This document shows, one piece after another, positions 28,989 to 39,314 of a stretch of DNA of 58,701 nucleotides; the stretch's first letter is position 1, and each line of letters begins with the position of its first letter. The DNA is taken from NCBI RefSeq assembly GCF_000525915.1, contig NZ_AODH01000010.1, positions 1 to 58,701 on the forward strand, written 5' to 3'. The position numbers and the translations under genes are program-made. This DNA comes from Brochothrix campestris FSL F6-1037. Its GTDB lineage: Bacteria > Bacillota > Bacilli > Lactobacillales > Listeriaceae. Below the pieces are notes generated by a model, which saw only the letters and a program-made list of their open reading frames with translations, was not told the DNA's origin and ran no database searches.

Positions 28989-29720
28989 TTATTGATGTTT
29001 ACCTGTCATTGCTAGTGCATACATTTGCTTCACTTCATGGACTGATAATTCACGCCATTCGCCGGGCGAAAGATTACCGAGTACAAGTGTGCCATATTGT
29101 TCACGTTTTAATTTTTGAACGGGATGACCAACGGCTTCGAACATTTTACGCACTTGGTGATTACGGCCTTCATGAATGGTCAATTCAACAATGGCTTTAT
29201 CTTTGCCTTTATCGCCTGAGATAAAGTGTGCTTTCGCTTTTGCTGTTTTACGACCATCGATTCTCACACCGTCTTGTAGTTGTTTAATTGTTTCACGTGT
29301 CGGCAAGCCTTTGACACGGGCAACATACGTTTTTTCAACTTTGAATTTAGGATGCATTAACATGTTCGCAAATTCACCGTCATTGGTTAACACAATTAAA
29401 CCAGATGTATCATAGTCTAAACGGCCAACAGGATACACACGTTCGGGAATCATCTCAAAGAAGTCGGTGACAACTTTACGTTTTTTATCATCTGAAGAAG
29501 CTGATAAAACACCGCGTGGTTTGTATAACACAAAGTAACGGTTTTCTTCTTTTGATAACGGCACACCATTCACTTCAACTTTGTCGCTTGGTGATACTTT
29601 AATGCCTTGTTCGCGTACTGTTTTACCGTTGACAGTCACACGGCCATTGGTAATTAATTCTTCTGCCTTACGTCGCGAGCTAATGCCTGCGTTAGCTATT
29701 ACTTTTTGTAGTCTTTCCAT
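28989..29720 (-). CDS. rluB: 23S rRNA pseudouridine synthase B
   Basis: Forms pseudouridine in helix 89 of 23S rRNA. N-terminal S4 RNA-binding domain (RLQKVIANAGISSRRKAEELI), catalytic Asp in GRLDYDTSGLIVLTNDG, and the HPKFKVEKTYVARVKG motif. 243 residues from ATG 29720, inside the scpB 3' end; a TTG at 29729 is less likely. Part of scpA-scpB-rluB-resD-resE, as in Bacillus and Listeria. Confidence 0.95.
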   Translation of the reverse strand: MERLQKVIANAGISSRRKAEELITNGRVTVNGKTVREQGIKVSPSDKVEVNGVPLSKEENRYFVLYKPRGVLSASSDDKKRKVVTDFFEMIPERVYPVGRLDYDTSGLIVLTNDGEFANMLMHPKFKVEKTYVARVKGLPTRETIKQLQDGVRIDGRKTAKAKAHFISGDKGKDKAIVELTIHEGRNHQVRKMFEAVGHPVQKLKREQYGTLVLGNLSPGEWRELSVHEVKQMYALAMTGKHQ

Positions 29721-30318
29721 CTTCAACACGTCCTTTTATAGTCGTATCTTGAAACGTTTTAAAAAATAAGTCCATTTCTTCCTGGAGTTTATCGTTTTCC
29801 CATTCTTCAGATACATCGGGTAATTCATTTAAATTGGCTAAGCCAAAATAATCCAAAAATTCTTTTGTCGTTACATACAAGCGAGCACGCCCTACTTTTT
29901 CAGAGCGTCCCTTATCGGTAATCAGGCCTCTTGACACTAAGGTTCTCACAGGCCCATCCGCACTAACACCACGAATTTCTTCAATTTCAATTCGGGTGAC
30001 TGGTTGTTTATAGGCGATAATCGCCAACGTTTCTAACGACGCTTGCGTCAATGCAGAGGCATGAGGGCTATCCACTAGTTTCTGCAAGTAATCCGCATAC
30101 TGCGCCTTAGTTGTTAATTGGTAACTGTTCGCTAACTCAATTAACTGAATGCCGGAACTGTCATCCGACTGATATTTCAATCGTAAATTTTCAAGCACTT
30201 CTAACAGCACATCGCGTTGAATCGTCATCACTTCACTGAGTTGTTTTAATGATAAACCATCATCACCTGCAGCAAACAAGAGACTTTCAACAATTGCCTG
30301 TTCGTTTTTGAATTTCAT
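29692..30318 (-). CDS. scpB: Segregation and condensation protein B
   Basis: Winged-helix subunit of the SMC-ScpAB condensin that compacts and segregates chromosomes. 208 residues. Two winged-helix units, with the conserved ALETLAIIAYKQPVTRIEIEEIRG stretch (here SLETLAIIAYKQPVTR) and GRARLYVTTKEFLDYFGL. Starts after AAGGGAGTGACATAA, five bases past scpA, and overlaps rluB by 29 bp. Confidence 0.95.
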   Translation of the reverse strand: MKFKNEQAIVESLLFAAGDDGLSLKQLSEVMTIQRDVLLEVLENLRLKYQSDDSSGIQLIELANSYQLTTKAQYADYLQKLVDSPHASALTQASLETLAIIAYKQPVTRIEIEEIRGVSADGPVRTLVSRGLITDKGRSEKVGRARLYVTTKEFLDYFGLANLNELPDVSEEWENDKLQEEMDLFFKTFQDTTIKGRVEDGKTTKSNS

Positions 30319-30323
30319 TTATG

Positions 30324-31061
30324 TCACTCCCTTAAAGATACCACTAAATCAGTGAAACTGTCAGCCTGTTCAACAATAATAAGTTGACGTTTCATTAATT
30401 CTAGCAAGGCTAGAAACGAAACGACAAGCATTGAACGACTCGCTGTTTCAAATAAGGTTTCAAACAGAACCGCTTCTTTACTACCTTTTATTAATTCTAT
30501 CATATCTGCCATCCGATCTTCTATCGATATCTCTGAACGCGCGACCGTTGTTTGCAATGGCTTCGCCAATTTCTTACGACGCATCATTTTATGAAAGGCA
30601 CCGAGTAAATCAGCCATCGTTACGCGTTCTTCATCCTCAGTGACGACAACTGCCTTTTCGACTAATGGTAGCGGTGCTTTCGTATACAACTGCTGCCGTT
30701 CTTTTTCTTTTGTTTTTAAGTCAACCGCGATTTCTTTGAATTTCTTATAAGCAACCAACTGTTCAACTAATTCTTCACGTGGATCTTCGCCTTCATAACC
30801 TTGCTCATCTTCAGCGACCATCACAGGTTTCTGTGGCAGGAGTGTGCGACTTTTAATCGCCAGCAAACTGGCTGCCATCACGATATAATCACCCGCAACG
30901 TCTAATTTCAATTCTTTCATCGTATGAATGTACTCCAAATACTGATCGGTTATTTGTGCAATCGGAATATCATAAATGTCAATCTCGAGTTCGCCAATCA
31001 GATGGAGCAAGAGATCGAGTGGGCCTTCAAACACGGCTGTTTTAAATGTTATTTCTGTCAT
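30324..31061 (-). CDS. scpA: Segregation and condensation protein A
   Basis: Kleisin subunit bridging SMC heads. N-terminal FEGPLDLLLHLI and EIDIYDIPIAQITDQYLEYI are diagnostic; a C-terminal winged helix ends ...LLELMKRQLIIVEQ. 245 residues from ATG 31061 with GAGGTGAG upstream, which leaves one base after the lysA stop. A longer in-frame start inside lysA is rejected. Confidence 0.95.
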   Translation of the reverse strand: MTEITFKTAVFEGPLDLLLHLIGELEIDIYDIPIAQITDQYLEYIHTMKELKLDVAGDYIVMAASLLAIKSRTLLPQKPVMVAEDEQGYEGEDPREELVEQLVAYKKFKEIAVDLKTKEKERQQLYTKAPLPLVEKAVVVTEDEERVTMADLLGAFHKMMRRKKLAKPLQTTVARSEISIEDRMADMIELIKGSKEAVLFETLFETASRSMLVVSFLALLELMKRQLIIVEQADSFTDLVVSLRE

Positions 31062-31062
31062 C

Positions 31063-32379
31063 TTACTCACCTCTAAGCTGTAAATCATTGCGGACTAAGT
31101 CGGCAAACGATTCTCGTTTAACAACCAGTCGGTGTTGCCCATCAGCGACAAACACTACCGCGGCACGGGGCACACGATTATAGTTGCTGGCCATTGAATA
31201 ACCATATGCTCCCGTGCTAAACATTGCTAACACATCGCCAGCGACTGGTTGAGGTAACTGTGCGTCCCAAATGAGCATGTCACCTGATTCACAATATTTA
31301 CCAGCAATCGACACGGTTGTATCGGCTGGTTCGTTCATGCGGTTGGCTAAGGCTGCGCTGTATTTTGCTTCATATAAAGCAGGTCGAATATTATCACCCA
31401 TGCCACCATCGACGGCAACGTATTGACGGATACCCGGTACTTTTTTTGATGAACCGACAGTATACAAGGTTGTGCCTGCCTCACCTACAAGGGAACGTCC
31501 TGGTTCGATCCAAATTTCGGGCAGGTCAAGTCCGAGTGCCGCTGTTTGCTGTTTCACCGCTTGAATGATATGACGAACGTACGTTTCTGGTGCTAATGGC
31601 TCATCTTCGTCGGTATAGTGAATCCCGAAGCCACCACCTAAGTTCAACACATCAACAGTATAATTTAACGTCATTTGCCATTCTGCCATTTTAGTAATGA
31701 TGCGATCAGCCGCCGTGATAAAACCATCCATCTCAAAAATTTGGGAACCGATGTGGCAATGAATCCCTTTATGGTTAATGTGTGCCTTCGTTTGCAACAA
31801 TTGAATCGCTGCTTCAGTCTGCCCATTTAATAAACCAAAACCAAATTTAGAATCATCTTGCCCGGTTGTAATAAATTCATGTGTGTGTGCTTCTACACCT
31901 GGTGTGACACGTATCAGCGCATTAACCGTTGCACTCATTTCTGACGCCAACCGATTGAGCAATTCGATTTCATCAAAATTGTCAATCACATAGCAACCGA
32001 CCTGTTCGCTAATGGCGTAACGTAGTTCTGCTTCCGTTTTGTTGTTGCCATGAAAATGGATTCGTTCAGCTGGAAATCCGGCTTGAACAGCTGTGTACAA
32101 CTCTCCTGCCGAAACAACATCTAACGACAATCCTTCTTCGTGCATCAATTGATACATCGCTACCGTCGCAAATGCCTTGCTGGCATAAGCAACCTGTGCC
32201 TTGACTTGTTCGGTTGCAAACGTCTCTTTAAACGCCTGCGCACGGTTGCGCACAAAGGAGGTGTCATAGACATACAACGGGGTGCCATATGTCTGTGCTA
32301 ATGTAACGGCATCGACTCCGCCGATTTGAAGATGCTGTTGTTGATTGATTTGGCTTGTGCCATGTAACTTGATTTCCAA
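31063..32379 (-). CDS. lysA: Diaminopimelate decarboxylase
   Basis: PLP enzyme making L-lysine from meso-diaminopimelate, the last lysine step. Schiff-base Lys68 in VAYASKAFAT, the HGNNKTEAEL and NLGGGFGIHY (phosphate-binding Gly-rich) motifs, EPGRSLVGEAG, and CESGDML near the dimer active site. 438 residues. Start codon is TTG (32379) with AAGGGG upstream; no nearby ATG is in frame. Between punA and scpA, as in Listeria. Confidence 0.96.
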   Translation of the reverse strand: MEIKLHGTSQINQQQHLQIGGVDAVTLAQTYGTPLYVYDTSFVRNRAQAFKETFATEQVKAQVAYASKAFATVAMYQLMHEEGLSLDVVSAGELYTAVQAGFPAERIHFHGNNKTEAELRYAISEQVGCYVIDNFDEIELLNRLASEMSATVNALIRVTPGVEAHTHEFITTGQDDSKFGFGLLNGQTEAAIQLLQTKAHINHKGIHCHIGSQIFEMDGFITAADRIITKMAEWQMTLNYTVDVLNLGGGFGIHYTDEDEPLAPETYVRHIIQAVKQQTAALGLDLPEIWIEPGRSLVGEAGTTLYTVGSSKKVPGIRQYVAVDGGMGDNIRPALYEAKYSAALANRMNEPADTTVSIAGKYCESGDMLIWDAQLPQPVAGDVLAMFSTGAYGYSMASNYNRVPRAAVVFVADGQHRLVVKRESFADLVRNDLQLRGE

Positions 32380-32398
32380 CTAAATGTCCCCTTTCTGA

Positions 32399-33214
32399 TT
32401 AAATTGTTGCGATAATATCTTCCATGTACGCTAAAAATTCATCTTGAACGCGATTGCTCACTTCAATTACCTCAGCATGATTAAGTGGCTGATCTAAAAT
32501 GCCTGCCGCCAAGTTCGTAATGCATGAAATTCCTAGCACAGGAATTGACATGTGTGCTGCCACAATCACTTCTGAGACAGTTGACATCCCGACTGCTGAT
32601 GCTCCCATACCACGCATCATATGAATTTCAGCACCGGTTTCATAAGCTGGTCCGGTTAAGCCTAAGTACACGCCTTCTTTAACATTGGCTAAACCTAATT
32701 TCGTCGCTGATTGACGGGCAATCGCTAACAGCTCTTTATCAAAGACGGTTGTCATGTCAGGGAAGCGCGGTCCAAAGCGTTCATCATTTTTACCGATTAA
32801 CGGACTTGTACCGGTGAAATTAATTTGATCAGTTAGCAACATTAACGTGCCTGGTAAAAACGTTTCGTTAATCCCACCTGCTGCGTTAGTGACAATCATC
32901 TTTTCAACACCAAGTAATTTCATCACACGTACGGGGAAGGTCACTTGTTGCATCGTATAGCCTTCATAAAAGTGGAAACGCCCTTGCATTGCCACAACTG
33001 TCTTACCTTGCAATTCACCAATCACTAATTGCCCAGCATGTCCTTCGACCGTTGATACAGGGAAGTAAGGAATCTCTTCATATGGAATCACAACCGGATT
33101 GTTAATTTTATCCGCTAAAACACCTAAACCTGATCCTAAAATAAGACCGACCGTCGGTAATGTTGCGACCTTGCTTGCAATATAGTTTTTTGATTCTAAA
33201 GCTTTTTCATACAT
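32399..33214 (-). CDS. punA: Purine nucleoside phosphorylase
   Basis: Phosphorolyses inosine and guanosine in purine salvage. 271 residues, trimeric PNP class: LILGSGLGVLAD, the GHAGQLVIGE phosphate-loop region, FHFYEGYTMQQVTFPVRVMKLLGVEKMIVTNAAGGIN, and YLGLTGPAYETGAEI with MGASAVGMSTVSEVIVA. AAAGGAGATATTACT precedes the ATG. In Listeria deoB lies between xerD and this gene; here they are adjacent. Confidence 0.95.
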   Translation of the reverse strand: MYEKALESKNYIASKVATLPTVGLILGSGLGVLADKINNPVVIPYEEIPYFPVSTVEGHAGQLVIGELQGKTVVAMQGRFHFYEGYTMQQVTFPVRVMKLLGVEKMIVTNAAGGINETFLPGTLMLLTDQINFTGTSPLIGKNDERFGPRFPDMTTVFDKELLAIARQSATKLGLANVKEGVYLGLTGPAYETGAEIHMMRGMGASAVGMSTVSEVIVAAHMSIPVLGISCITNLAAGILDQPLNHAEVIEVSNRVQDEFLAYMEDIIATI

Positions 33215-33243
33215 AGTAATATCTCCTTTGAAGTGATTTATTT

Positions 33244-34137
33244 TTAAGCTCTGGGATGGAACTGTTGATAAACATCAGCCAAACGATTTTTTGTTACGTG
33301 TGTATAAATTTGCGTTGTTGCAATGTCAGAATGTCCGAGTAGTTCTTGCACAGACCGTAAATCCGCTCCATTTTCGAGTAAATGAGTTGCAAACGAGTGT
33401 CGGAGGGTGTGCGGTGTGATTTCCTTACTAATACCCGCTTTAAGTGTTAATTTCTTTAAATTTTTCCAAAAACCTTGTCGTGTCATTGGTTGACCGTGAA
33501 AATTCAAAAAGACAGTATCGTTTTTATATTTTTCACGGGTGAGCTGTGGGCGTGAGTCTGCTAAGTAGGTCGTCAACACGTGACTCGCTGTTTCACCTAA
33601 TGGAATAATCCGTTCTTTATGCCCTTTACCTAATGTTTGGATGAAGCCCATATTCAGATGTAAATCAGATAATGTTAAGGTGATTAATTCTGATACACGT
33701 AATCCTGTTGCATACAATAACTCTAACATCGCGGCATCTCGTAAACCGAGCACGCTCGTTTTGTCAGGGGTTTCAAGTAATGCAGCAACCTCATCAATAT
33801 GAAGAATATCAGGTAAGTGTTGGGCTTGCTTCGGAGTGGCTATTTGTGTTGTTGGATCATTCGTCGCCTTCTGTTCGATTAACAAGAAATGGTGAAACGA
33901 ACGAATTGATGCCATGTAACGAGCGACCGATCGCGCTGATTTCCCTGTGGTTTTCATCAATGCCATGAAACCGACAATATCCTCACGTGTAATATCCGCT
34001 AACTTCGTCAGTTGACGATGTTCACGTAAATACGTCAAATATGCGGTCAAATCGCGTTGATAAGCTTGCATCGTATTGTCAGACAACCCTTTTTCGACAC
34101 GAATATAATGTAAAAAATCTTCAATACTCGTTTTCAT
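33244..34137 (-). CDS. xerD: Tyrosine recombinase XerD
   Basis: Site-specific recombinase that resolves chromosome dimers at dif with XerC. N-terminal SAM-like core-binding domain (DFLHYIRVEKGLSDNTMQAYQRDL) and catalytic residues Arg in GLRVSEL, Lys in GKGHKERIIPL, HTLRH, LGHSD, and Tyr in TQIYTHV. 297 residues from ATG 34137, with GAGGGG upstream; TTG codons just before it are less likely. Divergent spacing of ~140 bp from fur. Confidence 0.95.
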   Translation of the reverse strand: MKTSIEDFLHYIRVEKGLSDNTMQAYQRDLTAYLTYLREHRQLTKLADITREDIVGFMALMKTTGKSARSVARYMASIRSFHHFLLIEQKATNDPTTQIATPKQAQHLPDILHIDEVAALLETPDKTSVLGLRDAAMLELLYATGLRVSELITLTLSDLHLNMGFIQTLGKGHKERIIPLGETASHVLTTYLADSRPQLTREKYKNDTVFLNFHGQPMTRQGFWKNLKKLTLKAGISKEITPHTLRHSFATHLLENGADLRSVQELLGHSDIATTQIYTHVTKNRLADVYQQFHPRA

Positions 34138-34248
34138 CAACAACTACCCCTCCTTACCTCACATAATTAATCTAATTCATTATATCATAAAAGCGGAAGA
34201 AGCCCTATATCTTCGTTGTTTTAAGACGATTTTATCCGTTTTTTCGCT

Positions 34249-34274
34249 AAAAAAAAGCGCAGCAAATTGCCGCG
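34249..34274 (-). terminator. Terminator after fur
   Basis: Stem CGCGGC / GCTGCG (one G-T pair), loop AATTT, then on the minus strand C and eight T. Confidence 0.8.
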
Positions 34275-34285
34275 ACATGTTTGTG

Positions 34286-34753
34286 CTATTTTTGTTGTTT
34301 TTGACAGCTGTCACAAATACCATGAAAAATTAAACGATGGTCTTTAATTAAGAAGTGATATTTAGTCGACACCTTTTCTTCGACATCCATTAATAGGTCT
34401 TCTTGAATCTCATTGACTTCACCACAATCAAGACAAATTAAATGATGATGGAAATGCTTCGCACCTTCTTGCCGAATTTCATAGCGCGCCACACCGTCAC
34501 CAAAATTAATTTTATCTAAAATGTCGAGTTCCGATAACAAATCGAGCGTACGATAAACCGTCGCCAAACCTGTATCAGGAGCCTTTTCTTTAACGCGTAG
34601 GTACACTTCTTCTGCACTCAGATGACTCTTTTCATTTTCAATTAAAACCTGTAAGGTTGCCTCACGTTGAGGCGTTAATTTGTATTTTTCACGGTGCAAC
34701 TTTTTTTTTAATCGCTTCCATTCTGATTGCCATATGATCGCCTCTGATTCCAT
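34286..34753 (-). CDS. fur: Ferric uptake regulator Fur
   Basis: Iron-responsive repressor, 155 residues. N-terminal winged helix (LTPQREATLQVLIENEKSHLSAEEVY, ATVYRTLDLLSELDIL), the His-rich metal site KHFHHHLICLDCGEV, and paired CxxC motifs CLDC and CDSC for the structural zinc. Fur and PerR are hard to separate by eye; the position between xerD and nudF matches Listeria fur. A Fur-box-like palindrome at 34862-34880 suggests autoregulation. Confidence 0.9.
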   Translation of the reverse strand: MESEAIIWQSEWKRLKKKLHREKYKLTPQREATLQVLIENEKSHLSAEEVYLRVKEKAPDTGLATVYRTLDLLSELDILDKINFGDGVARYEIRQEGAKHFHHHLICLDCGEVNEIQEDLLMDVEEKVSTKYHFLIKDHRLIFHGICDSCQKQQK

Positions 34754-34861
34754 TGATTATCTCTATCTATTCTCAATTAGGTGTTCTTAACTTTAAAATA
34801 ACATATATCCTCCTAATTGTCCATCATCTTATAGAACCTCGGTTTCTTTTAAAAATAGACA

Positions 34862-34880
34862 GATAATCAGAAGTATTATC
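34862..34880. promoter_or_regulatory. Candidate Fur box upstream of fur
   Basis: 19-bp inverted repeat GATAAT-N7-ATTATC. It agrees with the classical Fur consensus at both outer hexamers and about 15 of 19 positions overall. It lies about 110 bp ahead of the fur start, in the gap after nudF. Confidence 0.5.
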
Positions 34881-34898
34881 AATTGGAAATAAGCCTTA

Positions 34899-35453
34899 TT
34901 AATAATTATTATAATTTAATTCGAAGTGTTGAATCGCATACACTGTCTTTGCATCAACGATTTTACCTTCGCCAATTAACGCCTTTGCCTCTGTTAATGT
35001 TAGAGTGTGTACATTTAAAAATTCATCGACATCCATCGCTAATGGCGCTTCTTGCCTTGCAAGGCCTCGTGCTTCATAAATATGAATAATTTCATCGGCA
35101 AAACCTGGCGCGGTATAAAGTGCGGTCAGCAACTGCCAGTTTGCCGCACGATAGGCGGTTTCTTCTTCGAGTTCACGCTGAGCTGTGAGCAGATGTTCTA
35201 TTTCACCTGCATCAATCTTACCTGCTGGTATTTCAAAGATCACGCGATCGATTGGTTTGCGGTACTGTTCGACAAATATCATTTTTTTATCGGCTGTAAT
35301 TGCTAAAATAGCGACCGCACCAGGATGGCGAATGATTTCACGTGTGGCTGTTGCACCGTTAGGTAGGCTGACCGTATCGATTTGTAAATCAATCATGCGT
35401 CCGTTAAACACTTGTTCTGTTGCGATTGTTTTTTCAATTAGCTCTTTCATCAT
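34899..35453 (-). CDS. nudF: ADP-ribose pyrophosphatase, Nudix family
   Basis: Hydrolyses ADP-ribose to AMP and ribose-5-phosphate. Nudix box spans GKIDAGEIEHLLTAQRELEEETAYRA, with REL-EEE metal ligands present; the Gly usual near the end of the box (EETGY) is Ala (EETAY). Also EQYRKPIDRVIFEIPAGKID and TAPGFADEIIHIYEA. About 184 residues. ATG 35453 with GGGGG upstream; one more TTG precedes it in frame. Confidence 0.92.
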   Translation of the reverse strand: MMKELIEKTIATEQVFNGRMIDLQIDTVSLPNGATATREIIRHPGAVAILAITADKKMIFVEQYRKPIDRVIFEIPAGKIDAGEIEHLLTAQRELEEETAYRAANWQLLTALYTAPGFADEIIHIYEARGLARQEAPLAMDVDEFLNVHTLTLTEAKALIGEGKIVDAKTVYAIQHFELNYNNY

Positions 35454-35513
35454 CAACGCCCCCTTTTTTTTGTCAGTATATCATACCGAGTAAAGGGTGA
35501 AAACTACAACTAA

Positions 35514-35532
35514 CGACTGATACAATCAGTCG
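35514..35532. promoter_or_regulatory. 19-bp palindrome upstream of xpaC-telA
   Basis: CGACTGAT-ACA-ATCAGTCG, perfect 8-bp arms around a 3-base centre, in the divergent gap between nudF (minus) and xpaC (plus). No T run follows, so an operator for xpaC-telA is likelier than a terminator. The binding protein is unknown. Confidence 0.5.
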
Positions 35533-35595
35533 CTAATTATGCTAAGCTTAAACTATCGAAGTAGCAAAACGGTCATTTAAAAGGAGTGAACACCA

Positions 35596-36255
35596 ATGAA
35601 ACTAATTAGCAACATTTTTCGTTTTACGATTACGAGCTGGTATGCAATCACGCTTTTCATCGTCTTATTATTTTTAACAGAGTTCGACGACGATACATTT
35701 ATCCCAATTGTTATCCTCACTTTACTCGTTGGTAGCCTCGGCTATTATTTCTCACATAAACAAACGCCCGCACCACCTTCTGCTAAAGAACACGGCTTAA
35801 GTCGCAAAGACATGCGTTATATTTCTGGTAACTTAGTCGAAGCCCGTAAAAAAATCATTAAATTACAAAAGGCAGCCTATCGGAATAAAACAATTCCTTG
35901 CTTAAAAGGCAAAGACAACACGATTAAAATCATCAAACAACTATATGGGCTTGTCAATCAAACACCTGCCCGTTTCTTTTCAACAGAAGCCTTCTTCTTC
36001 TCCCACTTGGATTCCTTAGTTGAGCTTGTTAGTCGTTACGACTTTCTCCAAGCGCAACCAACAAAAGATACTAAGATGTTAGCAACCTTGAATGAGACTG
36101 AACAGATGATTACCGAAATGGATGGCATCATCCGCAATGATTTAGTAATGTTGCTGCAACAAGATGTCTCATCCCTTGATTTTGAAGTTGCCGTTGCACA
36201 GCAAACGGTTAACAGAGCGCAGAATAAAACGAAACAACCAACCGAATCGAAATAG
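35596..36255 (+). CDS. XpaC-like protein
   Basis: 219 residues. Two N-terminal membrane helices (SWYAITLFIVLLFLTEF and FIPIVILTLLVGSLGYYF), then a cytoplasmic helical region (LSRKDMRYISGNLVEARKKI). Matches the XpaC family, named for a phenotype of 5-bromo-4-chloroindolyl phosphate hydrolysis; the molecular role is unclear. AAAGGAGTGAACACCA precedes the ATG. First gene of a two-gene plus-strand operon with telA, the usual pairing, and the only clearly intact plus-strand operon in the first 58 kb. Confidence 0.88.
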   Translation: MKLISNIFRFTITSWYAITLFIVLLFLTEFDDDTFIPIVILTLLVGSLGYYFSHKQTPAPPSAKEHGLSRKDMRYISGNLVEARKKIIKLQKAAYRNKTIPCLKGKDNTIKIIKQLYGLVNQTPARFFSTEAFFFSHLDSLVELVSRYDFLQAQPTKDTKMLATLNETEQMITEMDGIIRNDLVMLLQQDVSSLDFEVAVAQQTVNRAQNKTKQPTESK

Positions 36256-36267
36256 AAAGGCGTAGAT

Positions 36268-37425
36268 ATGATGACTGAAACAAATAACACACACACAAAG
36301 GCAGTTTCTGCCGAATTGGAAAATTTAATGGCAAATCCATTTGCCGAACCGATAGCGCTCGAAGCTACGGCCGAACAAAAAACAGTGACAATGTATGACA
36401 GCTTACCGCTTGAAAGTAAGCAGATGGCCGATGACCTCGTCAAACAAATTGATGCAAACAATAGCCAATCTGTGCTGTTATATGGTTCACCCGCACAAGA
36501 GAAATTGCATGATTTTTCACAGAGCATGCTTCAGCACGTCCAAAGTAAGGATGTTGGTCCGATTGGTGATATCATCACTGAATTAATGCATAAAATCGAA
36601 GAAGCACGCCCCGAAGAACTTGCCAGCACTACAAATGTCTTCACGAAGCTCTTTAGTAAGATGAAACGTTCAATTAACGAAATTTCATCAAAATACCAAC
36701 AAATGGGGACGCAAATTGATCGTATTGCAATTAAACTGGATCAAGCAAAAAAAGTATTAGTCGAAGATAACCTCTTTCTTGATGAACTATACGATAAAAA
36801 CAAAGACTATTTCCAAGCCTTAAACATATACATTGCCGCTGGTGAACAAAAGGTTCACACTATTTTAACGATTGACTTACCCGCCTTGCAAACAAAGGCT
36901 GCTGCTAGTCATGACCAAATGCTCGTTCAAGACGTGAATGACTTACAACAATTCGCTACCAGGCTTGAAAAACGTGTGCATGATTTAAAATTAAGCCGCC
37001 AAATAACGATTCAATCAGCCCCTCAAATCCGCTTAATCCAAAATACGAATCAAGTGCTTGCTGAAAAAATCCAATCATCAATCATGACCGCTATTCCTTT
37101 ATGGAAAAACCAAGTGGCGATTGCCCTCACCTTAATGCGTCAACAGCAAGCTGTCAAGGCGCAACAAGAGGTATCACGCACAACGAATGACCTGTTGAAA
37201 CATAATGCGGAATTGCTCAAAACCAATACCATTGAGACCGCAATTGAAAACGAACGTGGCTTAGTCGACATTGAAACCTTAAAAGAAACCCAAACCAAAC
37301 TCGTCGAAACAATCAAAGAAACGTTGGCAATCCAAGCTGATGGCCGTCAAAAACGTCAATCAGCCGAAAAAGAACTGTTGCAGATGGAAGATGAATTAAA
37401 ACAACATTTACTTGAAATTAAATAA
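36268..37425 (+). CDS. telA: Toxic-anion-resistance TelA-family protein
   Basis: 385 residues, soluble and nearly all helical, matching the TelA family implicated in tellurite, bacteriocin and cell-envelope stress tolerance. Typical features: [38 protein letters not shown] near the N-terminus, [18 protein letters not shown], and [26 protein letters not shown] toward the middle. 12 bp after xpaC with AGAAAGG upstream; the first two codons are both ATG. Mechanism unknown. Ends at a strong bidirectional terminator shared with era. Confidence 0.92.
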   Translation: MMTETNNTHTKAVSAELENLMANPFAEPIALEATAEQKTVTMYDSLPLESKQMADDLVKQIDANNSQSVLLYGSPAQEKLHDFSQSMLQHVQSKDVGPIGDIITELMHKIEEARPEELASTTNVFTKLFSKMKRSINEISSKYQQMGTQIDRIAIKLDQAKKVLVEDNLFLDELYDKNKDYFQALNIYIAAGEQKVHTILTIDLPALQTKAAASHDQMLVQDVNDLQQFATRLEKRVHDLKLSRQITIQSAPQIRLIQNTNQVLAEKIQSSIMTAIPLWKNQVAIALTLMRQQQAVKAQQEVSRTTNDLLKHNAELLKTNTIETAIENERGLVDIETLKETQTKLVETIKETLAIQADGRQKRQSAEKELLQMEDELKQHLLEIK

Positions 37426-37533
37426 TAAAAACAATGACACTCGCTTAAATGTATAGGACTTGGAAAAAGGTAACACACTGACTTCCTTTGGCAGCATAAT
37501 CCCTTTTGAAAGCCCTTAACGTTTGAAAGAAAC

Positions 37534-37580
37534 AAAAAGAAACCGCCACTTCGATTTGATTGAAGTGGCGGTTTCTTTTT
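37534..37580. terminator. Bidirectional terminator between telA and era
   Basis: 19-bp arms from 37534-37552 and 37562-37580 (core GAAACCGCCACTTC / GAAGTGGCGGTTTC) with A5/T5 ends on both strands, in the convergent gap of telA and era. Confidence 0.95.
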
Positions 37581-37590
37581 GCTTTACGGC

Positions 37591-38505
37591 CTAATACTCG
37601 TCTTTATTAAACCCATAATCATTCAAGTAAACATCTTTGTTACGCCAATCTTTTTGAACTTTAACCCACAATTCAAGATAGACTTTAGAGCCCAGCATCA
37701 CTTCGATGTCTTTACGTGCCTTCGTACCAATTTGTTTCAACATCGAGCCCTGCTTACCAATAATGATTCCTTTTTGTGATGAACGCTCAACAACAATTGT
37801 TGCCATGACGTGGATTTTTTCACCATCATTTTCTTGACGAACTTTATCTGTCGTTACTGCAACAGAGTGGGGAATTTCTTCACGTGTTAATTCCAATACT
37901 TTTTCACGAACAAGCTCAGAAATAATAAAGCGTTCTGGGTGATCGGTCACCTGATCTTCGTCATAAAACATTGGTCCTTCTGATAATTGTGCTTCAGTCA
38001 ATTCAAGTAATTTATGCACGTTATTACCTTCTAGAGCTGAAATAGGCACAATTTCAGTAAAGTCTAACAACTGACGGTATTCATCAATAAAGCCCATTAA
38101 GTAATCAGGATGCACTTGATCAATTTTGTTAATGACTAAATAAATGGGTGTTTCGCCCACAATTGCTTGTAGTTTTTCAATGATAAACTCGTCACCCGGT
38201 CCTAATTTTTGCATCGCATTAACCATGAAGTAAATCACTTCAACTTCACGTAACGTGCTCAAGGCACTTTTAACCATGAAATCGCCCAGTTTATGTTTTG
38301 GTTTATGAATACCAGGAGTATCGATAAAGATCATTTGTGCGCTCTCAGTCGTGTATACCCCTTGAATTTTATTACGTGTGGTTTGAGCTTTATCACTCAT
38401 AATCGCGATTTTTTGACCGACGATATTGTTTAATAGTGTTGATTTACCTACGTTCGGGCGTCCGACAATTGCTACGAACCCCGATTTAAAAGCTGAATTA
38501 GTCAT
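37591..38505 (-). CDS. era: GTPase Era
   Basis: Ras-like GTPase that binds 16S rRNA and matures 30S subunits. [12 protein letters not shown] at residues 15-26, effector [18 protein letters not shown], and a C-terminal KH domain with [19 protein letters not shown]. 304 residues from ATG 38505; an upstream in-frame extension through cdd lacks family resemblance. It starts four bases after the cdd stop, so coupled translation is likely. Confidence 0.96.
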   Translation of the reverse strand: MTNSAFKSGFVAIVGRPNVGKSTLLNNIVGQKIAIMSDKAQTTRNKIQGVYTTESAQMIFIDTPGIHKPKHKLGDFMVKSALSTLREVEVIYFMVNAMQKLGPGDEFIIEKLQAIVGETPIYLVINKIDQVHPDYLMGFIDEYRQLLDFTEIVPISALEGNNVHKLLELTEAQLSEGPMFYDEDQVTDHPERFIISELVREKVLELTREEIPHSVAVTTDKVRQENDGEKIHVMATIVVERSSQKGIIIGKQGSMLKQIGTKARKDIEVMLGSKVYLELWVKVQKDWRNKDVYLNDYGFNKDEY

Positions 38506-38509
38506 ATAA

Positions 38510-39306
<797 letters not shown>

Positions 39307-39314
<8 letters not shown>

